From NCBI GenBank assembly GCA_946478845.1, contig CAMLDI010000004.1, forward strand, positions 62,001 through 126,000: a stretch of DNA of 64,000 bases, written 5' to 3'. The first letter of the stretch is position 1. Every line of letters begins with the position of its first letter. A program made the translations under genes and the position numbers. This stretch comes from an uncultured Paenibacillaceae bacterium. GTDB lineage: Bacteria; Bacillota; Bacilli; Aneurinibacillales; Aneurinibacillaceae. Positions 37,625 through 49,413 of this stretch are shown here, piece after piece. The notes under the pieces are model-generated. The model had not been told where the DNA came from. It did no database searches and saw only the letters and a list, made by a program, of their open reading frames with translations.

Positions 37625-37873
37625 ATGATGGCAGAATTTGAAGGAATGATCGGAAAGCTTATTCAATTGACGTACACTGATTTGGACGGGGAAGTTGTAG
37701 AGGGAATCGGCAAAATTTTATACACCCTAAAAAACCGGGCATTCGTGTTTCAGGACGAGGAAGATATGAGACAAATGATTGTTTACAATAGACATGTGAT
37801 GCGGATGAGAGAAGTCCATTCTATTTTAGAAGGTGTAAACCATCAGGAAAACAGGTTTGCAGATCCATCCTAA
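37625..37873 (+). CDS. Small protein of unknown function
   Basis: 82 residues from the ATG at 37625 with AAAGAGGGG upstream. The start MMAEFEGMIGKLIQLTYTDL is followed by a predicted beta-rich core (GIGKILYTLKNRAFVFQDEE) and a basic strand (YNRHVMRMREV). No membrane segment or signal peptide. I do not recognise the family. The hydrolase gene starts 13 nt after it, so they are likely co-transcribed. Confidence 0.65.
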   Translation: MMAEFEGMIGKLIQLTYTDLDGEVVEGIGKILYTLKNRAFVFQDEEDMRQMIVYNRHVMRMREVHSILEGVNHQENRFADPS

Positions 37874-37886
37874 AGGAGCGAGAACA

Positions 37887-38729
37887 TTGAAAGTACCCTT
37901 TACTTTTATCCAGAACGAAAAACAAATTCGTGGTGATGTTTATCTTACAGATAAGAAAGATGCCAGGGGGAAGAAACCGGTGGTCATCATTTGCCATGGA
38001 TTTAAGGGATTTAAAGATTGGGGTATGTTTCCCCGGGCTGCGGAATATTTAGCACAGCAGGGTTTTGCTGTGATTACCTTTAATTTTTCCGGAAATGGCA
38101 TTGGCGAAGATCTGGAATCATTTACCGAATTAGAAGCCTTTGGCCATAATACCTATGAACAGGAACAGAAGGATTTGCGGGAATTGGCCATAAAAGTGAA
38201 AAAGGGTGAAATTCCCCACAGTGAATGGATGGATCCTGACAAAATGGCTTTAATCGGGCACAGTAAAGGGGGAGCAGCTGCGATTCTTTATGCTTCCTCT
38301 TATCCTGATGATATTCAGGCCCTAATTACCTGGAACGGCATTGCCAACGTTGATATATTTGGGCAAGAGGTAAGAAATCAGATTAAAGAAGCGGGTGTTG
38401 GATATGTAGAAAACGCCCGGACAAAGCAAAAAATGCCTATTTATCCTGTGGTGATTGAGGATATTGATTCCCATAAAGAAGAATATGATTTGCCTGCCAG
38501 GGTGGCCCAATTAAAACAACCTATCCTTCTAGTACAAGCGCGAAATGATATGGAACGGATTGTTAAAGGAGCGTCCAGACTCATTGAAAAGGCAAAAACA
38601 GGAAGACTCATTTGGATTGAAGAAGCTGGACATACCTTTAATACTACACATCCTTATAAAGAAGATCCGCCAGCTTTTGCAGGGGCTCTCGCTGTTTCAT
38701 TGGCCTTTTTAAAAGAAAAATTGAAATAA
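37887..38729 (+). CDS. Alpha/beta hydrolase
   Basis: 280 residues from the TTG at 37887, well placed behind AAAGGAGCGAG. VVIICHGFKGFKDWGMFPRA forms the oxyanion region, the nucleophile elbow is GHSKGG, a late Asp lies in ARNDMERIV or IDSHKEE, and the catalytic His is in EEAGHTFNTTHP. Resembles dienelactone-hydrolase/peptidase-like esterases; cytoplasmic. Substrate unknown. A terminator follows. Confidence 0.85.
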   Translation: MKVPFTFIQNEKQIRGDVYLTDKKDARGKKPVVIICHGFKGFKDWGMFPRAAEYLAQQGFAVITFNFSGNGIGEDLESFTELEAFGHNTYEQEQKDLRELAIKVKKGEIPHSEWMDPDKMALIGHSKGGAAAILYASSYPDDIQALITWNGIANVDIFGQEVRNQIKEAGVGYVENARTKQKMPIYPVVIEDIDSHKEEYDLPARVAQLKQPILLVQARNDMERIVKGASRLIEKAKTGRLIWIEEAGHTFNTTHPYKEDPPAFAGALAVSLAFLKEKLK

Positions 38730-38731
38730 GG

Positions 38732-38760
38732 AAAAAGCACCCTTTCAAACGGTGCTTTTT
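38732..38760 (+). terminator. Terminator before rpoN
   Basis: AAAAAGCACC (38732-38741) pairs with GGTGCTTTTT (38751-38760). Confidence 0.9.
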
Positions 38761-38801
38761 CTCATTTATTCAATCTTTTGGAAAATAACAGGTGGTTGGA
38801 A

Positions 38802-40052
38802 ATGAACATGAAAACTGGATTGTCCCAGGGACAACAACTACAATTAAATATGACTGTGGCCATTCAACAGTCCATTAAGATTCTTCAGTTATCCGGACAT
38901 GAGTTATTGGAATATTTACAGGAAGAAATAAAAGAAAATCCTTTTTTAGAGGGGTTTCAATCTTATCAGGGAAAGGGTATCGACCCTTCTCTTTTAGAAA
39001 ACATAGTATATAAAGAAAGTGATTTTATTGAGGATTTGTATCAACAGGTTTCCTTTCTTTCATTAAATCCTCTTGAAAAAAAAGTGATTCAATATTTAAT
39101 TGGAAATTTAAACGAAAGGGGATTTTTCCCTCTTTCTATTGCTGAGGCAGCAGAACAATTACATGTGGACGAAGCCCTGGCGGAAAAGATGTTGTGGCAA
39201 TTGCAACAATTAGATCCCCCGGGTGTTGGCGCTCTAAATGTGATCCACAGTTTACTGCTTCAGGCACAACGAAAAGGGTTGGACCCACGCATTTTATCCA
39301 TTATTGAATTTTATCTAGAACCTCTGGCACAACAAGAGTATGAGTATATTGGGCAGGAATTAGAGATTCCCATTGACCTTGTGAAAACATTTGGGAAGGA
39401 GATTGCTGCCTTGCATCCTTATCCTTGTACCCAGGTTACTCCTTATCGAGAACCTTATATTATCCCTGATGTTCTCATTCAAGAAGTGGAGGGAGAGCTG
39501 GTGGTCCTTCTAAATGAGGAGCGAAATCCCCGTTTGCAGATGAATGGTTATTATCAGGGAATAATGGGGAAAGGAAGATGGGATGAGGCCACTAATCGCT
39601 ATTTGCGGGAGCGATGGAATGCAGCCAGGTGGATGATGAAGAGCCTGGAACAAAGAAGATTAACACTGGAACGTGTGACAAAGGCCATTGCAGAAGAACA
39701 AAAAGACTATTTTCGTATCGGGTTGGCAGGGCTACAGCCTCTTACCTTAAAAGAGATTGGCGATCAGCTTGGCTTGCATGAATCCACCATAAGCCGGGCG
39801 GTAAAAGGAAAATATGTGCAGACGCCCAAGGGGCTCCATGAATTAAAGTTCTTTTTTAACAGAGGTTTTTCAACATTAGCCATAAAAAAGAGAATAAAAG
39901 ACATCATTGAGCAAGAAGATAAAAAGAAGCCTTTTTCAGATCAGAGATTAACCCAGCTTCTGCTTTATGAGGGATATGAATTATCCCGGAGGACCGTTGC
40001 CAAGTATAGGGAAGAATTGGGGATTCCTTCATCAGGAAAAAGAAAAGAGTGA
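38802..40052 (+). CDS. rpoN: RNA polymerase sigma-54 factor
   Basis: 416 residues from the ATG at 38802. Gln-rich region I (GLSQGQQLQLNMTVAIQQSI) for activator contact, the core-binding middle, a helix-turn-helix near 320-345 (KEIGDQLGLHESTISRAVKG) and the RpoN box as SRRTVAKYREELGIP near the end. It directs transcription from -24/-12 promoters with enhancer-binding activators; none is encoded here. Bacillus SigL controls amino-acid, acetoin and levan genes. Its place before gapA is known from other thermophilic Bacilli. Confidence 0.96.
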   Translation: MNMKTGLSQGQQLQLNMTVAIQQSIKILQLSGHELLEYLQEEIKENPFLEGFQSYQGKGIDPSLLENIVYKESDFIEDLYQQVSFLSLNPLEKKVIQYLIGNLNERGFFPLSIAEAAEQLHVDEALAEKMLWQLQQLDPPGVGALNVIHSLLLQAQRKGLDPRILSIIEFYLEPLAQQEYEYIGQELEIPIDLVKTFGKEIAALHPYPCTQVTPYREPYIIPDVLIQEVEGELVVLLNEERNPRLQMNGYYQGIMGKGRWDEATNRYLRERWNAARWMMKSLEQRRLTLERVTKAIAEEQKDYFRIGLAGLQPLTLKEIGDQLGLHESTISRAVKGKYVQTPKGLHELKFFFNRGFSTLAIKKRIKDIIEQEDKKKPFSDQRLTQLLLYEGYELSRRTVAKYREELGIPSSGKRKE

Positions 40053-40055
40053 GTC

Positions 40056-40316
40056 ATGGATAAGAAAAAGACATTTCATATTGCGATTTACACCAGGGAA
40101 GGCTGTGAATTATGCGAAAAAGTAAAAGAAAAGGTGATGCGGGCAGCACGGCATTATCCCATTAGCCTGGAAATGGTAGATATCGGGAAGGATGAAGCTT
40201 TATTACAGGAATATGGATGCCTTATTCCTGTGGTTCATATTGACGGGGAAAAAGTCTTTGTTTCGAAAATGGCGGAACGCTGGTTATTGCGGGAATTAGA
40301 ATTGCGTTCCAATTAA
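40056..40316 (+). CDS. Glutaredoxin-like thioredoxin-fold protein
   Basis: 86 residues. YTREGCELCEKVKEKVM gives a CELC active site, and CLIPVVHIDGEKVF carries the cis-proline. It belongs to the DUF836/glutaredoxin-like group of short disulfide proteins. It follows rpoN by 3 nt and precedes gapA by 18 nt. In many relatives cggR lies between this gene and gapA; here there is no room for it. Confidence 0.88.
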   Translation: MDKKKTFHIAIYTREGCELCEKVKEKVMRAARHYPISLEMVDIGKDEALLQEYGCLIPVVHIDGEKVFVSKMAERWLLRELELRSN

Positions 40317-40334
40317 TATGTAAGGAGTGGTTAG

Positions 40335-41339
<1,005 letters not shown>

Positions 41340-41420
41340 ACTATAATATAAAGTATGTGTGTCAAAGGAGGGAATTTTCTTTTCTCTCCTGTTTCCGTAT
41401 GTTAAGGGAGGATGGCTTTC

Positions 41421-42614
41421 TTGAATAAAAAGTCTATTCGTGATGTTGATGTAAAAGGGAAACGCGTGTTTTGCCGTGTAGATTTCAATACGCCCATGGA
41501 AAATGGCCGTATTACTGATGATACACGCATTCGCGAATCGATTCCAACAATTAAGTACCTTCTAAGTCAGGGTGCCCGTTTAATTCTGGCCAGTCATTTA
41601 GGCCGACCCAAAGGAAAAGTTGTTGAGGAGATGCGCCTTAATGCTGCTGCCCAACGTTTATCCGAATTATTAGACGGACACGAAGTGAAGAAAGTTGATG
41701 AAGTATTCAGCGAAACTGTACAGCAAGCAGCCAATGAATTGCAAGAGGGGGAAATTCTCCTTTTAGAAAATGTCCGTTTTGTTCCAGGCGAAGAAAAAAA
41801 TGACGAGGAATTGTCCAAGCAATTTGCTTCCCTGGCTGATTTATTTGTCAATGATGCCTTTGGTACAGCCCACCGTGCCCATGCTTCTACAGCTGGGGTT
41901 GGCCGCTATATTGAAGGGGTTGCCGGTTTGCTAATGGAAAAAGAAATTGAGTTCCTGGGCAAAGCTTTAAATAAACCTGAACGCCCATTTACTGCAATTA
42001 TGGGTGGGGCAAAAGTAAAAGATAAAATCTGTGTAATCGAAAACCTTCTTGATAAAGTTGACCATTTGATTGTGGGTGGCGGTTTATCTAATACATTTAT
42101 AAAAGCAAGAGGCAATAATGTGGGTTCTTCTTTATTAGAAGAAGAAAAAGTGGGACTCGCCCGTTCCCTCATGGAGAAAGCATCCGCGAAAGGCGTAGAA
42201 TTCCTTCTGCCTGTGGATGTGGTTGTTGCAGATTCTTTCTCCAATGATGCCAATAAAAAAGTGGTAAGCATTGAAGCGATTCCTGAAGGATGGCAAGCTC
42301 TTGATATTGGTCCAAAAACCATTGATTTATATGGCAAAACCATTCGCGAATCAAAAACAGTCGTTTGGAATGGGCCCATGGGCGTGTTTGAAATGGATGC
42401 TTTTGCAGCAGGAACCAATGAAATCGCTTGCTTTTTAAGTGAAGTAGATGGAACGACAATTATTGGCGGCGGAGATTCCGTTGCTGCTGTGGAAAAAGCA
42501 GGAATTGCCTCCACAGTAAGCCACATCTCTACGGGTGGCGGAGCTTCTCTTGAATTTTTAGAGGGAAAAATCCTTCCTGGCATTGCTGTTCTTGCTGATA
42601 AGGGGATGGAATAA
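41421..42614 (+). CDS. pgk: Phosphoglycerate kinase
   Basis: 397 residues from the TTG at 41421: GGGAGG at 41406-41411 fits this start, while the ATG at 41412 has no spacing. [20 protein letters not shown] substrate motif, SHLGRPKG, the hinge region, nucleotide-site GGAKVKDKI and [10 protein letters not shown]. It makes ATP from 1,3-bisphosphoglycerate. tpiA starts in its stop codon. Confidence 0.97.
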   Translation: MNKKSIRDVDVKGKRVFCRVDFNTPMENGRITDDTRIRESIPTIKYLLSQGARLILASHLGRPKGKVVEEMRLNAAAQRLSELLDGHEVKKVDEVFSETVQQAANELQEGEILLLENVRFVPGEEKNDEELSKQFASLADLFVNDAFGTAHRAHASTAGVGRYIEGVAGLLMEKEIEFLGKALNKPERPFTAIMGGAKVKDKICVIENLLDKVDHLIVGGGLSNTFIKARGNNVGSSLLEEEKVGLARSLMEKASAKGVEFLLPVDVVVADSFSNDANKKVVSIEAIPEGWQALDIGPKTIDLYGKTIRESKTVVWNGPMGVFEMDAFAAGTNEIACFLSEVDGTTIIGGGDSVAAVEKAGIASTVSHISTGGGASLEFLEGKILPGIAVLADKGME

Positions 42615-43387
42615 TGAGTCTTCGAATCCCAGTGATCGCAGGGAATTGGAAAATGCATAAAACGCATGAAGAAGCGAAGGAATTCGCTCATGAAATTAAA
42701 GGGCGAATTCAATTTGCAGAGGTAGAGAGTATAATTTGTGCTCCTTTTACTGCATTAGCTTCCCTGCAAGGTGAACTGCAAGGGTCGCTTATTCAATTGG
42801 GAGCACAAAATATGCACTGGGAAAGCAAGGGAGCTTTTACCGGAGAAATTAGTGCTTCTATGTTGGTGTCTCTTGGTGTAAATTATGTTATTATTGGTCA
42901 TTCTGAACGTCGGATGTATTTTGCGGAAACCAATGAAACGGTAAATAAAAAAGTAAAATCAGCTTTTGCCAGTGGACTTACACCCATTGTGTGTGTAGGG
43001 GAGAATTTAGCACAGCGGGAACAGGGAGAAACCAAATCCTTTGTTCGAGAACAGGTGCTTGCTGCTGTGGAAGGGCTCACTTCGGAAGAGGTAAGCCGTT
43101 TAGTGATTGCTTATGAACCCATTTGGGCCATTGGCACAGGTAAATCTTCTTCTGCTGCGGAAGCTGGAGATGTGATAACGGATATCCGGAAGGTATTGGC
43201 TGAAGTATATCCTGGGGAAATTGCAGACCGTGTCCGCATTCAATATGGCGGATCTGTAACTCCTGCCAATATCGCTTCTTTTATGGAACAACCGGATATT
43301 GATGGCGCTCTTGTTGGGGGAGCCAGCCTTACTGCAGATTCTTTCTTCCAACTGGTGGATGCGGTTAGAGGAGGCATTAAGCAATGA
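42614..43387 (+). CDS. tpiA: Triosephosphate isomerase
   Basis: 257-residue TIM barrel. AGNWKMHKT with the active Lys, [13 protein letters not shown] with the His, [14 protein letters not shown] with the Glu, and phosphate loop [10 protein letters not shown]. It interconverts dihydroxyacetone phosphate and glyceraldehyde-3-phosphate. ATG overlaps the pgk stop, and its own stop overlaps gpmI. Confidence 0.98.
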   Translation: MSLRIPVIAGNWKMHKTHEEAKEFAHEIKGRIQFAEVESIICAPFTALASLQGELQGSLIQLGAQNMHWESKGAFTGEISASMLVSLGVNYVIIGHSERRMYFAETNETVNKKVKSAFASGLTPIVCVGENLAQREQGETKSFVREQVLAAVEGLTSEEVSRLVIAYEPIWAIGTGKSSSAAEAGDVITDIRKVLAEVYPGEIADRVRIQYGGSVTPANIASFMEQPDIDGALVGGASLTADSFFQLVDAVRGGIKQ

Positions 43388-44916
43388 GTCGAGTGAAACC
43401 GGTGGCATTAATTGTGATGGATGGTTTCGGAATTCGCAATGAGGAAAAAGGGAATGCCATTTTACAGGCAAATACCCCAAACCTTGACCGTTTCCGATCC
43501 ATTTATCCCAATACAACTTTAGGTGCAAGCGGGATGTCTGTTGGCCTGCCTATTGGACAGATGGGGAACTCTGAAGTGGGCCATTTAAACCTGGGAGCAG
43601 GGAGAATTGTATACCAGGAATTGACCAGGGTAACAAAGGAAATTCAAGAAGGGACATTCTTTGAGAATGAAACATTTCTTGATGCCATTGTTCATGCCCG
43701 AAAACATAACAGTGCTCTTCACCTTTATGGCCTTGTGTCAGATGGGGGTGTACATAGCCACATTCAGCATTTATTCGCTCTTTTAAAATTGGCAAAAATG
43801 CAATCTTTTGATCGGGTTTATGTTCATGCCTTTCTTGATGGCCGGGACGTGGCACCTGATAGTGCAGTTGCATACATTCAACAATTGCAGGATAAAATTG
43901 TTGAACTTGGGGTAGGCCAAATTGCAACTGTGCAAGGGCGCTATTATGCCATGGACAGGGATAAACGCTGGGAAAGAACGGAAAAGTCTTATTGCGCTAT
44001 GGTATATGGGGAGGGGCCAAAATACACCGATCCTGTGCAGGCTGTTAAAGAATCTTATGAACAAAGCGTCTTTGATGAATTTGTAATGCCTACGGTGATT
44101 GTAAAAGAAGATGGCACTCCTGTTGCCCGTATTCAGGATAACGATAGCGTTATTTTCTTTAATTTCCGTCCAGACCGGGCCATTCAATTATCCCAGGTAT
44201 TTACCAATGATGATTTTAAAGGCTTTGACCGTGGAGAAAAACGGCCAATAAATCTTTTCTATGTGTGTCTGACCAAATTCTCTGAATCCATTGATGGATA
44301 TGTGGCCTATAAACCTACTAACCTGGATAATACCCTTGGTGAAGTATTGGCGAAACACAATTTGAAGCAATTGCGGATTGCGGAAACTGAGAAGTATCCT
44401 CATGTAACCTTTTTCTTTAGTGGGGGACGGGAAGCGGAATTTCCTGGGGAAACTCGTATTCTCATTAATTCGCCGAAAGTGGCTACCTATGATTTACAAC
44501 CGGAAATGAGTATATATGAAGTGACCGATGCGGTTGTGGGTGAAGTGGAGAAAGATAATTTTGATGCCATTATTTTAAACTTTGCCAATTGTGATATGGT
44601 TGGCCATACCGGAATGATGGAACCTACCATTCGTGCCGTAGAAGCTGTAGATGAATGCCTGGGCAGAGTAGTAGATGCCATTACGGCAAAAGGTGGCGTG
44701 GCGCTTATTACAGCAGACCATGGAAATGCTGATGATATGATTACTGCACAGGGCAATCCTATTACTTCCCACTCTACGAACCCTGTTCCTTTCATTCTTA
44801 CCATGGAGGGAGTAATCCTTAGAGAAGGTGGGGTATTGGCAGATTTGTCTCCAACTATTTTAAAAATACTTGGAATTGAGCAACCTAAAGAAATGACAGG
44901 GACACCTCTTTTTTAA
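43384..44916 (+). CDS. gpmI: 2,3-bisphosphoglycerate-independent phosphoglycerate mutase
   Basis: 510 residues. [20 protein letters not shown] metal site, catalytic Ser in [20 protein letters not shown], then [14 protein letters not shown] and the C-terminal metal ligands in [12 protein letters not shown] dimanganese, alkaline-phosphatase-like enzyme of glycolysis; in Bacillus it is pH-sensitive and matters in sporulation. Confidence 0.97.
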   Translation: MSRVKPVALIVMDGFGIRNEEKGNAILQANTPNLDRFRSIYPNTTLGASGMSVGLPIGQMGNSEVGHLNLGAGRIVYQELTRVTKEIQEGTFFENETFLDAIVHARKHNSALHLYGLVSDGGVHSHIQHLFALLKLAKMQSFDRVYVHAFLDGRDVAPDSAVAYIQQLQDKIVELGVGQIATVQGRYYAMDRDKRWERTEKSYCAMVYGEGPKYTDPVQAVKESYEQSVFDEFVMPTVIVKEDGTPVARIQDNDSVIFFNFRPDRAIQLSQVFTNDDFKGFDRGEKRPINLFYVCLTKFSESIDGYVAYKPTNLDNTLGEVLAKHNLKQLRIAETEKYPHVTFFFSGGREAEFPGETRILINSPKVATYDLQPEMSIYEVTDAVVGEVEKDNFDAIILNFANCDMVGHTGMMEPTIRAVEAVDECLGRVVDAITAKGGVALITADHGNADDMITAQGNPITSHSTNPVPFILTMEGVILREGGVLADLSPTILKILGIEQPKEMTGTPLF

Positions 44917-44937
44917 GTGCTTAGAATGCCTTAATTA

Positions 44938-44960
44938 GGGCCCGAATTTCCTTCGGGTCC
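44938..44960. repeat. Hairpin between gpmI and eno
   Basis: GGGCCCGAA (44938-44946) pairs with TTCGGGTCC (44952-44960), one G-U. Without a strong T run it may be a partial terminator or an mRNA-processing/stability element that separates eno expression from the upstream genes. Confidence 0.6.
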
Positions 44961-44973
44961 TTGAAATACATAA

Positions 44974-46278
<1,305 letters not shown>

Positions 46279-46290
46279 TTTTCTAATAGT

Positions 46291-46333
46291 AAAAAAGGCC
46301 ATTAGTCATATTCGTGACTAATGGCTTTTTTTT
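46291..46333 (+). terminator. Strong terminator after eno
   Basis: GCCATTAGTCA (46298-46308; 11-bp arm), loop, TGACTAATGGC (46315-46325), then eight Ts. Confidence 0.95.
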
Positions 46334-46395
46334 AAGAAACTCTTAAGAATTATCCTCCCTGTATCTTAAGAACCCATTGAGACAAGAGGGCTTCA

Positions 46396-47415
46396 TTAAG
46401 TAACGGGTCCTCTTTTTATGGCAATGACAATAAGAAGAATCAATCCTAAATACCCAAACAAAGGGTAAAGATAGGATAACAATGAAGTAAAACCTACCTG
46501 GCTGATTATAGAACTGGCTAAAAGCACTCCAATTACCGTTCCCTTCGTTGGTAAAGGAAATAAACTTTGGATTTGTCTTGTTAATCCAAATACGTTGCCA
46601 ATTAAGGTAGTAAAGATTTCTCCATACACCACAATTAAAAATAAGATATGGGTAAATTCGCCTACATTTCGTAAAATCTCAGCCATGGGGATTTGGAATT
46701 TTAGCAGTTCAGGCATTCTTGCATTCATAGCAAAATGGCTCACTAATAGCATAAATCCCAGACCAATGCCTCCATAAAACCCTCCCCACTTCAATGTACT
46801 TTCTTCTTCAATTTCACATCCTAAAGGAACCATAACTGCCTGAATAAAGGCGAAGTTCAATGCGCAATAGATAAAGGCATTCACAATCCAATTTACACTA
46901 TTCACTTGCTGGCTTTGCCAGGGTGTTATTTTAAAGATGTGCTCTAGTTCAATATTATTGACAGCAAGAATGGCCATGAAGAGAAGCATCATGGGAACAA
47001 CAAGGGAGTTGACAACTAAAATGCCATTCAATCCTTTGCTCATGACAAGATAACTTAGAACGATGCTTATACCAATGCCAAGTTGATAGGGCAAATGGAG
47101 CTGCTCAGCAAAAATGGACCCTGTTCCAGACACCATAACAGCGGTGACCCCAAAAAGAATGATAAACGTTAACAAATTTGCGATTTTTCCAAAGTAATTG
47201 CCGAAAAGGTAAACATTAAATTCCTGGTATGAAAAGGCTTTGATGCGATGGGCAAGAACCATCATTTTCGTTCCAATCCACATAAATAAAAAAGTGCTGA
47301 TTAATATTCCAAGCCCTCCAAAAGCACCGTATATAGTAAAAAACTGCATAATGGATTGTCCAGAGGCAAAGCCTGCTCCTACCACAGTGCCAATATAGGT
47401 AGCAGAAATTTGCAT
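46396..47415 (-). CDS. YkvI-like membrane transporter family protein
   Basis: 339 residues on the minus strand, about ten hydrophobic segments. The opening GTVVGAGFASGQSIMQFF is the YkvI family hallmark, an APC-superfamily group related to amino-acid/branched-chain carriers. The exact start is unclear: the ATG at 47415 has no close ribosome binding site, whereas GGGGGGGAT lies about 22 nt upstream and the frame stays open for seven more codons without a standard start. Substrate unknown. Confidence 0.82.
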   Translation of the reverse strand: MQISATYIGTVVGAGFASGQSIMQFFTIYGAFGGLGILISTFLFMWIGTKMMVLAHRIKAFSYQEFNVYLFGNYFGKIANLLTFIILFGVTAVMVSGTGSIFAEQLHLPYQLGIGISIVLSYLVMSKGLNGILVVNSLVVPMMLLFMAILAVNNIELEHIFKITPWQSQQVNSVNWIVNAFIYCALNFAFIQAVMVPLGCEIEEESTLKWGGFYGGIGLGFMLLVSHFAMNARMPELLKFQIPMAEILRNVGEFTHILFLIVVYGEIFTTLIGNVFGLTRQIQSLFPLPTKGTVIGVLLASSIISQVGFTSLLSYLYPLFGYLGLILLIVIAIKRGPVT

Positions 47416-47567
47416 AATCTTTATCGCTTTCGTTTTTTATCCCCCCCAATTCAGTGTATGTCCTAAAAGTGGGAATAGTACGTATATACAATAGCCTATA
47501 ATAAGGTTGAATGAATTTACTGTTTGTGATAGAGTTTATTTGAGTACTTAGAGGAGGATATGAGCCG

Positions 47568-47804
47568 ATGGCTTTGGCATTAAAAATAATCCTAGTTATT
47601 GTTTCTATTTCATTAATTTTAGTGGTATTATTGCAATCAGGCAAAAGTGCAGGCCTTTCTGGAGCCATTGCTGGTGGTGCTGAGCAGTTTTTCGGGAAAG
47701 CAAAAGCCAGGGGAATTGATGCGTTTCTCCATAGAATGACTGTGATATTAGCCGTACTATTTATGGTATTATCCATTACAGTTGCTTATTTTGTTCGATC
47801 TTAA
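47568..47804 (+). CDS. secG: Preprotein translocase subunit SecG
   Basis: 78 residues with two membrane helices ([20 protein letters not shown] and [20 protein letters not shown]) joined by the conserved [20 protein letters not shown] loop. SecG assists SecYE/SecA in protein export. GAGGAGGATATGAG upstream. secG-esterase-rnr-smpB-ssrA is a conserved order in Bacilli. A terminator follows. Confidence 0.95.
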   Translation: MALALKIILVIVSISLILVVLLQSGKSAGLSGAIAGGAEQFFGKAKARGIDAFLHRMTVILAVLFMVLSITVAYFVRS

Positions 47805-47830
47805 AAATTGTACAGTTTTCCGTAAGTGAA

Positions 47831-47859
47831 CAGCAAGTAGTTAAACTTGCTGTTTTTTT
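47831..47859 (+). terminator. Terminator after secG
   Basis: CAGCAAGT pairs with ACTTGCTG (47845-47852), followed by Ts. Confidence 0.88.
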
Positions 47860-47929
47860 ATAACCTATTATAAAGGATAAGATTTCCAATTACCTATCGG
47901 CTTTATTGCAAAAGAAAGGGATGGGCATC

Positions 47930-48619
47930 ATGATTGGATGTTTATTGATCCATGGATTTACTGGGAGTCCTTACGAAGTAGAACCTGTAACCAAACACCT
48001 GGCGAATATGGGGTGGAGAGTAGAGGCCCCTGTGCTTGCAGGGCATACTGGTCATTTTCAATCATTGCGGGATACCAACTGGCACGATTGGATTCATTCA
48101 GCAGAAATTGTTCTGAAAGATATACTTAAAACTTGTGACAAAGTTTATTTAATCGGTTTTTCCATGGGCGGTATGATTGCCGCATACCTCTCAGTCCACT
48201 ATCCTGTGGAACGTTTGGTGCTTCTCAATGCCAGTCTATACTATATGAATTCCCAACAACTTTTTAAGGATTTCGCTAGGGTAATTAAGGGTCATTTTTC
48301 ATCTAATTATTATGACCAGGAAACGATTCGCCGTTATATGAATAAAATTTCTAAAACACCTCCACGTGCTGTCATTCATTTTCGCCGATTAGTGAAAGTG
48401 GTCTCCGAGGATTTAAACCGTGTGAATGTGCCTACATTAATTATTCAAGGTGGTAAAGATGACCTGGTAGAGCCCCGTAGTGCCTATCAGATTTATCGAA
48501 CCATTCAATCTCAAGATAAAGAAATACACATTCTGCCTGAATCAAAACACATTATTTGCCATGATTGTGAAAAACAGCATGTCATTTTATTAATAGATCG
48601 TTTTCTCCATGGAGAATAG
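47930..48619 (+). CDS. Carboxylesterase (Est30-like alpha/beta hydrolase)
   Basis: 229 residues from the ATG at 47930 (47921 possible) behind AAAGGG. Oxyanion HGFTGSPYEV, nucleophile GFSMGG, Asp in GGKDDLVEPRS, His in SKHIICHDCE. Matches the short Geobacillus Est30-type thermostable carboxylesterases that lie between secG and rnr. Cytoplasmic; natural substrate unknown. A related gene follows by 11 nt. Confidence 0.88.
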   Translation: MIGCLLIHGFTGSPYEVEPVTKHLANMGWRVEAPVLAGHTGHFQSLRDTNWHDWIHSAEIVLKDILKTCDKVYLIGFSMGGMIAAYLSVHYPVERLVLLNASLYYMNSQQLFKDFARVIKGHFSSNYYDQETIRRYMNKISKTPPRAVIHFRRLVKVVSEDLNRVNVPTLIIQGGKDDLVEPRSAYQIYRTIQSQDKEIHILPESKHIICHDCEKQHVILLIDRFLHGE

Positions 48620-48630
48620 GAGGGATTTCC

Positions 48631-49413
48631 GTGAAAATTAAACAAAGACAACCGGACCCTTTTTTCTATCCAGGAAGTAAAACCGGGATTTTATTAATTC
48701 ACGGATTCACAGGGAGCACAGCCGATTTATCTCCAATGGGTTTATTTTATAAAAAGTTAGGGTATACGGTTCACGCGCCTCTGCTTGCAGGGCATGGAAC
48801 AACACCAGAAGATATGGCAAAAACCCGCTGGCTGGATTGGTGGCAAAGTGTCCTTGAAGGGTATGAGCGATTAGCGAATTTTGGGTGTACAAAAATTGCT
48901 GTTGCCGGAATTTCCATGGGGGGGCTTCTTACTTTGCGTTTAAGCTTGTTTCGCCCTGTTGTAGCCATGATGGTCATGAATCCAGCAATTATGGTGCGAG
49001 ACAAAAAGATTCGCTGGGCGAAATACATTCATTATTTTCATGGAAAAGCGCCGCGAGGAAAGCCAAAAGATGAGTATATTGAAAAACAAATCTATTCATA
49101 TTCTTATACTCCTGTTGTCTGTGCAGCCAGCCTTTGGAGCTTCATTCAAGTAGTAAAGAAAGAATTGCCTCATGTGAAAAGGCCTATTATCATTCAGCAA
49201 GGAGAGAAGGATGAAACCGTGTTTCCGGAAGGGGCTTCTTATATTTATAAAGAAATTGGGTCAAACTATAGAGAATTAAAATATTACCCCAAATCTGGCC
49301 ATATTATTACCCTTGATCGCGAAAGGGAAGAGTTGTTTTTGGATGGAGAGGCCTTTTTAAGAAAGGTCTTACGGGGTTGTGGCGAAAGGGAGAACGAGAA
49401 TGTTAGCCGTTGA
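48631..49413 (+). CDS. Second carboxylesterase-like alpha/beta hydrolase
   Basis: 260 residues from a GTG at 48631 with AGGAGGGATTT upstream. [10 protein letters not shown], nucleophile GISMGG, Asp in [11 protein letters not shown], His in [12 protein letters not shown]. It is a clear relative of the preceding gene, so a tandem pair from an old duplication. Its last 14 nt overlap the start of rnr. Confidence 0.87.
   Translation: MKIKQRQPDPFFYPGSKTGILLIHGFTGSTADLSPMGLFYKKLGYTVHAPLLAGHGTTPEDMAKTRWLDWWQSVLEGYERLANFGCTKIAVAGISMGGLLTLRLSLFRPVVAMMVMNPAIMVRDKKIRWAKYIHYFHGKAPRGKPKDEYIEKQIYSYSYTPVVCAASLWSFIQVVKKELPHVKRPIIIQQGEKDETVFPEGASYIYKEIGSNYRELKYYPKSGHIITLDREREELFLDGEAFLRKVLRGCGERENENVSR

Noticed and set aside
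41906..42712. 268-codon minus-strand frame
   Set aside because: Antisense to pgk and tpiA; no ribosome binding site or family motifs.
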